From the NCBI GenBank assembly GCA_052078155.1, contig JBQJBP010000001.1, forward strand, positions 1 to 64,000: a stretch of DNA of 64,000 nucleotides, read 5' to 3'. Shown one piece after another: positions 41,001 through 47,100 of this stretch (positions within the stretch are counted from its first letter, which is position 1; the number at the start of each line of letters is the position of its first letter). Position numbers and translations under genes: made by a program. The DNA comes from CAXBMB01 sp052078155. GTDB taxonomy: Bacteria; Pseudomonadota; Alphaproteobacteria; Kiloniellales; DSM-21159. Below the pieces are notes generated by a model. The model saw only the letters and a list, made by a program, of their open reading frames with translations, had not been told where the DNA came from and did no database searches.

Positions 41001-41149
41001 ATACCTCCGCCAATGATACCTCCCTGACAGGTTCTGCTGCTGATGGGGCCGCAGCGGCTGACCCCCTGGATGACCTCCTCAGCCAGATTGGCGATCTTGA
41101 AGAAGATGAGATCGACCGCCTGCTGGCTGACGGTCCGGCGCAGGAGTAG
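29000..41149 (+). CDS. Type I PKS 5: KS-AT-DH-CMeT-ER-KR-ACP / KS-AT-KR-ACP
   Basis: The largest protein of the window, 4,049 residues, with an ATGA overlap with PKS 4. Order by residue: KS 41-462; AT 571-857 (GHSLG, HAFHS, malonyl type); DH 934-1213 (complete HxxxGxxxxP, HPALLDAALQ); CMeT core 1447-1610 (EIGAGTGSMT); ER 1827-2120 (HAAAGGVGL); KR 2130-2310; ACP 2420-2490; KS 2521-2943; AT 3061-3344 (GHSMG, VDVASH, methylmalonyl-like); KR 3627-3807; ACP 3900-3977 (GMDSI); acidic docking tail. The first KR has GGRRGLG as cofactor motif, Ala in place of the catalytic Ser (2264) and His in place of Tyr (2277), despite intact DH and ER. The second KR has Thr for Ser, keeps Tyr, and has the A-type Trp. 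One unit would be C-methylated and reduced if the KR works; the next should carry a methyl branch and a hydroxyl. Confidence 0.95.
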   Translation: MSADLKRLLSLSQDKLALYALGLAKKLQKLEAQKPESLSRSPIAVVGAACRFPGGVSSLEAFEELLFSGRDPLGPVPEDRWDSARYYRPGSAQPGKILVNEGGFLDDIDRFDAGFFGISPREAASMDPQQRVTLEVAWQALESAGIAPDSLNESASGVYMGVAAQDYSRLVNDPSEMDKHFGSGNGNSVISGRLSYQLGLRGPAVSIDTACSSSLVAVHLAMLSLRAEETDLALAGGVNAILSPDGHIALSQTGMLAPDGRCKAFDSRADGFVRSEGCGIVVLKRLADAQRDGDPILGVLRGSAINQDGRSSSLTAPNGPSQEAVIEAALKNADLPPQAISVLETHGTGTELGDPIEANAAARIYGRGRAVDCPLVLGALKSQVGHMETAAGVGGLIKLLIQLKREEIPGLLQLEHPSPHIAWQNLPLHLPRGKEAWRSDGEDPRRAGLSSFGYSGTNAHLIVEEAPKTAALTDAGQQAGDWDLLLLSARSKSALTALASAYHDALSDLEQATGSQSWRDLCHSSRQGRAALSYRLAILARSPAEARQKLQAVKDGQDEPRLLANLDGGEVAFVFTGQGSQSPGMAAWFLETWPLFRDTVATCDALVAGRDGWTFAEQPLLALLSTDTPPAEWPDCRQTAYAQPLLFAFEVALGRLWLSFGLTPMALLGHSLGEIAAATLSGVFTMEEGFLLALERGRLMQAQPTGAMVSLACGEGQAQELLAASPGKDAGLAALNGPARTVVSGPAEDMARLQEAAQKAGIKAQSLEVSHAFHSTMMTAARAPLEKTVAGMNPGKASLPLLSNLSGDWVDEGRLSQPAYWGEHLMSPVRFQAAAHKLLAENPAAIVEVGPRPQLLSLLSEIAAEQGKPAPTSVVSQRAEQDPEKTFLDALAQLFLAGVKLDWSPLKARKGAGFAPLPFTPFERRRHWLDLAGQGAVASDSHPLLGREISTPLAARLFENQLTGGRPDWLQDHRVEGQALFPATGYVELALAAAQAIWGDGPVQLDELLLTRGLEFGQLEDGEGATKITLQTLALPEGDSYRLQFFSRQGENYLEHASVRLSKGSDGHRNLTAPEVSKASGKLDLAALRAAQARHGLSLTGAFAGLEWVARQDSQLIGQVRLPETVSPDGYLCHPALLDAALQVLGAACLESETQEVFVPAVIGRIRVIRPLTGSLQVLANWSQEDSSEARAALQLFDEEGSLLAEITDLRLRPLQSGSTPGGLQAGLESAGPADWLHHLVWRDGGSWDRSADLPDWQATVAATQELGQDLTRDESLTAYGSFLSALEDLAPDLIVAAFLEAGLSWKEGDGLAEDDLRHLAGVADTRRDLFHRLLQILKEAGWLEAGEGDGLTALKDLRPLQADGLEKLKAAYPDQANELAMIGRCAAGLAQVVKGGDPLAYLFPEGQLDAAEDLYALSPLGKALGQLAARALERLLQARPGRRALRIFEIGAGTGSMTSALLSVAPEDSVEYWVSDISPRFLEHLQEKWADRKGLVFKPYNAELSPKAQDLPEGRFDLVVASNVLHATQDLAESLTLARRLLLPQGQLMLLEATQAKRGADLTFGLTDGWWRFTDRDLRPDHPLLSRQGWRDLLPRCGFAETAILPQENDSLLDGHALILAQASQVPESRHVLLVGGGSAQAPLTTALQALGAQVSCLAAGEDLTAREGDLLVDLRPLEGQEDPARAALTSCAETADLLRSVAGWTRAPSLRLVTRNVREGDDQAGLAGAALSGLVRVLRREQPELTARLIDVRLDDPLVWQALAHELLAEAAEGEVALRGPRRVIPQVAEDAAASCLAAPYRIAIEERGSLDGLVFQPQERKAPGAGEVEIRVAAVGLNFRDLLNVMGLYPGELGDPGEEISGEIVALGEGVTGLEVGQKVLAPVQGSMACYTLAAADSLRPVPAGLDLLAASAQPIAYLTAVVALSHLGKMKKGERVLIHAAAGGVGLAAVHLAQRAGLEVFATAHPDKWPLLQSLGITGLASSRVSGLVPAVQDWSRGQGVDLVLNCLQEPFISESFEVLKEGGRFLEIGRRGIRSRQQVAEQRPDVSYHPIVVAEEIAKTPDAIQALYDEALTALGDGSLPALPVTTFPASRVKDALQLLQRGGHQGRLVLDFHQSQGLEPRADGSYLITGGRRGLGPLVARWLAEQGAGRLVLLGRREADEAGQDLIAAARAAGADVLEVSLDVSDKAALAQLIADQDDPARPWRGFVHCAGVLDDGPLVALDEARFQTVFAPKVDAAWQLHELSKDLPLDFFLLFSAGAALFGSPGQANHAAANAFLDTLASHRHSLGLPALSINWGPWAELGAVADDSLRQRMAQQGMGEIAPDLGLASLDLAVRDGAAQLAVLPFDWPTFLSKFGSGSTPDLIASLAEAKRQNSGAANLALQLDKGSQAAAPADTQDRGTGPDLPASPEALAQAIRRLAGQVLGLDEAIDDKRPLSDLGLDSLMSVELRNRLAQRLGLTLPATLLFDHPTVAALTEDLGQRLWGNSTPPAEATEVATPVLADSSGGEGKSRDVAIIGLGCRLPGGAVDRETFWALLAEGRDAVTQVPADRWDIDAYYDPDPDKPGKTYARHGGFLDQVDRFDAAFFNISPREANSLDPQQRLVLECAWEALEDAGQPADKLDGEDVGVFLGICGSDYLQLQMASGGALGSDPYLATGNASSVAAGRVAYALGFQGPAVAVDTACSSSLVAVHLARRSLLDDECRVALVGGVNVMLEPGVAVNFAKSRMLAADGHCKSFDASADGFVRGEGCVMLAMKRLDEAERDGDPILAVLAGSAMNQDGRSAGLTAPNGPSQERVIRRALKDARLSPAVVDYVEAHGSGTSLGDPIEAQALGAVMGEGRTAGQPLKIGSVKTNLGHLEGAAGVAGLAKTVLALGQKKLPASLHFDTPSPHIDWQNLPIEVVSELEDWPAEKGQRVAGVSSFGFSGTNVHLLLRDADQAGSDPADPSDAAAPQALDCQLLVISAHDPQALRALAERYLQHCQTLSGQTDADSAFRRLVAASQHRRAHLPCRLALAVADAPAAVEALTVWLAEQDHPAVAEGRVPEGASPKLAFVYPGQGGQWLGMGRQLFEQSAAFRDAFRTASTACESQGTAELEALLLTGEEADLAPIDRIQPLLFCLQIAVTRTWQALGLCPAVVVGHSMGETAAAVISGALDLDSAARVICLRSRLMKKLSGQGAMLVTALSFEEAQALVAGGDGSVAVAVSNSRRSTVLSGAADSIDRIAKDLEAKQIFNRLVKVDVASHGPQVDSLKDELIESLSGLASQEATLLMDSTVVSRPVAEGELTEAEYWWSNLRQPVRFAQAQARLLEQGVTQVVEVGPHPVLTAAVEEESLALGQPVSALGSLERDGDDARALLTTLGRLYVEGVMPDWSALTSPPQGAVSLPLYPWQRQRHWFAAAAPALRPGLVETTAPWADKVYEVVWRALPLPGATEAADARWLILDLSETGQGEQLAAKLADAGQTAEHLLLGRPDLTADLPDVSGRSVVVLGAATAADRPQITAVLDLLRRLYLSQADTIWTVTQGAQQVSSGDRDLDPQAAALWGFVRVSMLEKSNINGGLIDVSNVEREIDGSLIPCLLAGQNEDQLALRDGRLYGARLTTTTALLPAKPNFDPQAVYLLTGGFGGIGVQLAEWLADQGVRHLRLVSRRGRAEGELAERLRQLEGRGVEIEALAVDLANAADLTAVLRSDEARPLKGIFHLAGITEPCKLEELDQASLARVWAPKLTAAHNLMAGAEGLPLEHFVAFSTGAAIWGSEGQAAYGAASAALDCLMAQGRAKGLPCLSLNWGWWQDSGMVSAEAADYFSQMGFHPVPGEEALGAMAAVMAQPPGFGSRAVANFDWSLFKAVQEAKRPRPLLEEMGSGMPAVASGQEGGRLLALLTPLSEAERESTLLQELRTTLAEVLGFDNPELLEDETGFFQLGMDSIMAVKLRGLLERDMKEAFPPSLAFEYPNLLALRDHLLSLLPSAGTQADEAVAETSGEDSASDTSANDTSLTGSAADGAAAADPLDDLLSQIGDLEEDEIDRLLADGPAQE
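39671..39750 (+). other. AT-rich patch inside PKS 5 (about 34% GC)
   Basis: I count 27 G or C in these 80 bases. It encodes EKSNINGGLIDVSNVEREID in the structural half of the last KR, a similar place to the patch in PKS 4. The frame stays open. Confidence 0.7.
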
Positions 41150-41156
41150 GCAGGTC

Positions 41157-44100
41157 ATGACTGACGCAACCAAGGTCTCGGCTGAACAGCGGGCTTTCCT
41201 GGAGAAAATCAAAGGCCTCAGTCATAAGCAAAGCCTGTTGCTGTGCTGGGAACTTCAAAAGCGGCTCGACCAGCAGCAGAAAGAGGCGGCATCGGCGGCA
41301 GAAAAAGCGGTGGCGGAACAACCGCTGGCCATCATTGGGATGGGCTGCCGTTTTCCCGGTGGCAGTGACAGTCTGCAGGCCTTCTGGCAAAGCCTACTGA
41401 CGGGTCGTGAGTCGGTTCGGGAGGTGCCAAAGGACCGATGGGATCTGGATCTCTGGTATGACCCGGACCCGGCCACGCCGGAGCGTATCGCCTGCCGTCG
41501 CGGGGGTTTTCTGGATCAGGTGGATGGGTTCGATGCTGACTTTTTTGGTCTGTCGGCGCGCGAAGCGCTGTCCATGGACCCGCAGCAGCGGCTGCTTCTG
41601 GAAGTGGCCTGGTCGGCGCTGGAAAACGCCGGCATTCCGCCCGGTTCGCTCAAAGGCAAGAAGGTTGGTGTCTTTGTCGGCATTTCCACCAACGACTATG
41701 CCGATCTGCTGCAACGGGACAGCGGGGCGGATCTGGACAGCTACTTCTTGTCGGGCAACGCACTGAATTTTGCGGCCGGGCGCATCGCTTACACCCTGGG
41801 ACTGGAAGGGCCATCGCTGGCGGTGGATACAGCTTGTTCATCCTCCCTGGTGGCCCTTCACCTGGCAGAACAGGCCCTCAAGCTGGGGGATTGCGATCTG
41901 GCCCTGGTGGGCGGCGTGAACCTGCTGCTGTCGCCGTTCAGCACGCTGGTGGCCAGCCGGGCTCGGATGCTGTCCCCCACCGGATACTGCCGGGCCTTTG
42001 ATGTCGGGGCCGACGGCATGGTGCGGGGCGAAGGCTGCGGCGTTGTGGTTCTGAAGCCTCTGGCCACAGCACAGAATGATGGCAATCGGATCTGGTCGGT
42101 GCTGCAGGGGTCCGCTGTCAATCAGGATGGGGCCTCTTCCGGCATAACGGTGCCCAACCGCCGGGCCCAGGAAGCGGTGGTCAGGCAAGCCCAGGCCCGC
42201 GCGGGTGTGAAGCCCGCTGATGTGGGCTTTGTGGAAGCCCACGGCACGGGCACACCCCTGGGTGACCCCATCGAAGCCCACGGTCTTGGGTCCGTTTTCC
42301 GCGCGTCTGGCGAGCGCTTTTTGCTTGGTTCTGTAAAAACCAATTTGGGGCACCTGGAATCAGCGGCGGGCATGGCCGGTCTGATCAAAACGGTTCTGGC
42401 GTTGAACGAAGGCCTGATCCCGCCCCATCTGCATCTGGACCAACCCAATCCTGCCATCCAGTGGGATCAGGTTCCCGCAGACATTCCCCGGGAAAAGACA
42501 GTCTTTCCGGAGCGTGCGAAGGGGCGGGTCGCCGGGGTCAGCTCCTTTGGCGGCAGCGGCACCAATGCGCACGTGATCCTGTCTCAGGCCCCGTCAGCTA
42601 CCGGTGAAGCAACGGTCGAAGAGCCGGTGTCTGCTTCCCCCCTCAGGCTGCTGCCTCTTTCGGCCAAAAGCGCTGGGGCTCTGGCCACGATGACCGCCGG
42701 CACCGGACGGATCTGCGCGACTGAACAGGCGGTTATGGATCCGCAAGCTCTGGCCCGGACGGCGGCTTTCGGGCGGGATCATTTCGCATTCCGGCAACTG
42801 GCCATCGGCAAGACTGCGCAGGAGCTGTCCGACGCGTTCAGCCAAGCCCAGCCCTCTGCCAAAGCCTTCAAATCAAAAGCCGGGCCTGTCTTCCTCTTTA
42901 CCGGCCAGGGCAGCCAGTACCTCGGCATGGCAGGCGGGCTTTACGCCGAAGAACCGGTTTTCCGGCAGACTTTCGATCGCCTGGCCGCCAGGCTGGACCC
43001 ACAGCTGCCACAGCCGCTGTCTGCTATGCTGTTTGATGCCCAAGGCGATGAGTCCGAGGCACTGCTGAACCGCACGGATGTTACCCAACCGGCGCTCTTT
43101 GCCTTGCAGCTGTCGTTGGTGGCTTTGTGGGAGAGTTGGGGGATCAAGCCCTCAGCCGTTGCCGGGCATAGCCTGGGGGCCTTTGCTGCGGCTGTTGTGG
43201 CGGGCGTCATGACGGAAGCTGTGGCTGCTGATCTGGTCCTGGCGCGTGGCAGGCTGGTGGAAGAGCTCTGCCCCAAGGGCCGGATGCTGGCGCTGCAAAA
43301 GGGCGCGGCTGAGACCGAAAGCTATCTGACCTCACTGCCCGCAGATTTGCAGACGGAGCTTTCCATTTCTGCCCTCAACGGGCCGGAAGAAACGGTGGTG
43401 ACAGGCAGCAGCCAGGCCGTTGAAGCCCTTCAGACACAGCTGGAAAAGGCTGGAGAGACTGCCAGGCTCCTGACCGGACACTACGGTTTTCATTCTCCCT
43501 TGGTGGCCCCGGCGTTGGACGGATTTGAAGCGGCCCTGCAAGGCAAAGAACTTTCAAACCCTGTGCTGCCCTTTGTCTGTACGCTCAGCGGTCACATCGA
43601 AAAAGAGGCGGTGGCGCGGAAGGACTACTGGCTGCGCCAATTGCGTGAGCCCGTGAACTTCCTCGGTGCGGTGCAGTCATTGCTGGAGAGTGGTCAGCAG
43701 AGATTTTTGGAGATAGGCCCAGGTGGTATCCTGTCCGCCCTGACCCGCCGGACAGCGTCTGAACGGGACGTCCTGGTGGTTCCCTCCCTTCGTAAGGGCC
43801 GACCCGACGGGCTGGTGATGCGTCAGGCTTTGGCGGGGCTCTACGGGTCGGGCCTGGATCCGGACTGGCGCGCGTTGATGGGATTTGGCCCTTTCAGTGA
43901 GCATCTGCCCGGCTATGCCTTTGATCGTCGTCGCTTCTGGCCAGATACCGATCCTCCCAAACCCAAGGATCACCAGGACACTCTGGCGGAAAGCGGACCT
44001 TCCGCGGCCAGTTATCATTTCACCTGGCAGGCGCTGCCGTCGCCGGAGAGTGCTGAGATCCCGCCGGGTCGCTGGTTGGTGCTGGGAGAGGAACCGACGC

Positions 44101-47100
44101 TGATTGCCGCCTTGACCCAGCAGCTGGTTGCAGCCGGGGCACAGGTGGTCTGTTACCCCAACACCGCTGCGTTGCTGGCCAAGCCGGAGACCCTGGCTCA
44201 GCCGTTGACGGCCATTCTCGATCTGCAACCTCTCAGTCAGCCGGGACTGGAAGACGTCAAGGATTGGCAAGCTGCAGCAGAAAGGACATCTCTGCTTCAC
44301 TTGCCGGAGTTTTTGACGGCCCTGCAGGAGCGGACAGAGGCTACCAATTTCTGGCAAATCACCGCAGGAGGCGCGCCGCGCGGGCGAGAATGCGCCAGTG
44401 GAATGGCTCTGCCTGACGCAGAAGGGCCGGATCCGCTGCAGGCCCTCTACTGGCCCTTCCTGCGGGGGGCGGAGCTTGAACAGGAAGAGGATCGCCTGGG
44501 CCTTCTGGATCTGCCCAGATCCTGGCGGGAACTGGACGCGGAAGAGCTGGCAACAAAGCTGCTGGCCCTGACCTGCCTGCAAGGGGAGGAGCGTCAGTTG
44601 GCTCTGACCTCTGACGGCGGGCTTGCGCTGCGCCTGCAGAGACTGGAACCGGCAGAGGCCGCAGTCCATCAAAACACAGCAGACATCGAATCCGACGGCC
44701 TGTATCTGGTTGCGGGCGGCACCGGCGGGCTGGGCCGGGCGCTCAGTCGCTGGCTGGTGGAGCAAGGGGCCCGTCATCTCTTGCTCTTGGGACGCCGCCC
44801 GGCGGACCGGTCTCTCGATGGCTGGCTGATGAGTTTGCGCAGTCTGGGGGCCGACGTTGAGTATCTGGCCTGTGATCTGGGAACACAGACCTGTCCGGCT
44901 CAGTTGGAAGAAGCTCTGGCCGATCGCCCGCCCTTGCGCGGTATTGTTCATGCTGCAGGCAGCGCCGTCAGTGCCCCGTCCAGCCATCTGAAGCCTGAGC
45001 AGTGGCAGATGCTCTTTCAGGCAAAACTGGCGGGTCTGCAGCAGCTTGATGCCCTGTCGCGCCAGCACAGCCCCAGTCTGTTTCTGCTCTGCTCCTCCGC
45101 TGCGGCGACCTGGGGATCTCTGGGCCTGTCAGCCTATGGAGCGGTAAACGGCTTCCTGGATGCCTTGGCAGAGCGGCGGCAGGCCGCAGGCTTGCCCGGA
45201 CTTTCCATCGCCTGGGGTCCTTGGCAGGGCACCGGCATGAACGTCAAAGATGCGGCAGAGGCCTTTGCCGCCGGTGGTGTCGCATCGTTGCCGCCAGACA
45301 GCGCGCTGGCCCGGCTGGATGAACTCTGCGTCGCAGGAGAACAGGGCGCTGTTACCGTTGCCTCGGTGGATTGGGCACGCTTTGCCCCGCTCTATGAAGC
45401 CCGACGTAGCCGTTCCTTGCTGGCTCTGTTGAAATCCGCTGCCGGAACTGGTGTCACTCGGGAACCAGCTGCGCGCAACACTGAGGCTGCGGGAAACAAG
45501 CTGGACCCCTGGCTGGCCTTGTCCCAGGCAGATCAGCAGCGGGAGCTGGAGGCTTTTCTGCTCTCAGCCCTGGCCCAGGTTCAGGGCGAGTTGCAGGACG
45601 AGATGTCAAAGGACGACAATCTGGCGCTGGAAATCGCGGATCTGGGGCTGGACAGCCTGATGGTCATGGACCTTCTGGGCTTCTGCCGACAAAGCTACGG
45701 TATCGTGCTCTATCCCAAGGATTTCTTTGAGCAATCCAGCCTCTATGGTTTTGCGGCCTTCCTTGCCCAGGAGCTGAGGCGGCTGCATCCCGCTGGATCG
45801 GTTGACAAGCAGGTGTCCACAACCGCGCGATCTGTTCCGGTTGTCGCGGATCGCCAGACAGCGCCCGATGCGGTTTTCCTGCTGTCGTCGCCGCGCTCGG
45901 GCTCAACCCTGGCACGGGTGATGCTGGCTGGGCACCCCGGGCTGTTCAGCCCGCCGGAATTGCATCTGCTTGGCTATGACAGCCTCAAGCCCTGGCACGC
46001 CGCGCTGTCCGGCAACTATCTGGATGAGGGGCTGCTGCGGGCCATAATGGATCGCTTCGGGCTTTCTGCTGATGAGGCGGAGGATAAACTCGCACAGTGG
46101 GTTCAGCAGGACCGTGCCGTTGCAGACGTTTATCAGGAACTGGGGCAGGGCGGTCGGTTGCTGGTGGATAAATCGCCCTCTTACCTGACCTCGCTGGACA
46201 CCCTGCAGCGGGCTGAAGAGCTTTTCAGCCGGCCTTTGTACCTGCATCTGGTGCGTCATCCCCTGTCTGTGATTGAGTCCTTTGTGCGCAACCGCCTGGA
46301 CCGGTTCATGGAAGGAGCCGACGATCCCCATGCCTTTGCTGAGCAGCATTGGCGGGCGCAGAATCAGAACATGGAGCGCTTCGCTGCCAGCCTGCCCGCA
46401 GATCGTTGCCATCGATTGCGATACGAGGATCTGGTGGCAGATCCCAAAGGTGTCATGAGCCGGGTGATGGACTTTCTGGGCCTGCCCTTTGATGACCGCC
46501 TGCTGCAGCCCTATGAAGGCCAGCGCATGACGGACGGGCCCAAGACCACCTCTTTGCAGATCGGCGATCCCAACTTCCTGCGCCATCAGGGAATTGAAGC
46601 GGATTTGGCCCGCTCGTGGGAGGCTGTTGAGCTGCCCGGTCCTCTGGCTCCGGAAACGGTCACTCTGGCCAGGTCCTATGGCTATGACCTGCCTGAAGCG
46701 GCTTTACCTGCAGGGCTTTCGTCAGAAGATGACGGCCTTGAGGATCAGTTAAAGGGCCATCAGGAAACGCTGCAGGCCCATCCAAAGGCAGCGGACCTTC
46801 GCGCTTTTCTGAGGGATCAGGGGCTGGGCCAGCAGACCTGGCGGACGCTGCAGCTGGGGGCCCGTTGGACTGGGGCTGCAGAAGGGGCCGGTGCGCCGGA
46901 CCTGGTCTTGCCGCTGCGGGACAGCAAGGGAAAGCTCAAAGGTTTCCAGTCTTTGGGTAAGACCGATGGACAGCCTCCTCTGGAAGGACCCTTGGATGTG
47001 CCCTTGGATGTGCCGCTGGGTCTGGACCGCGCCGCTGAAACCCTGAACAGAGAAGGCTATGGCCTGATCCTGGGGGATCCGCTTCTTTGGATGAAGGCCC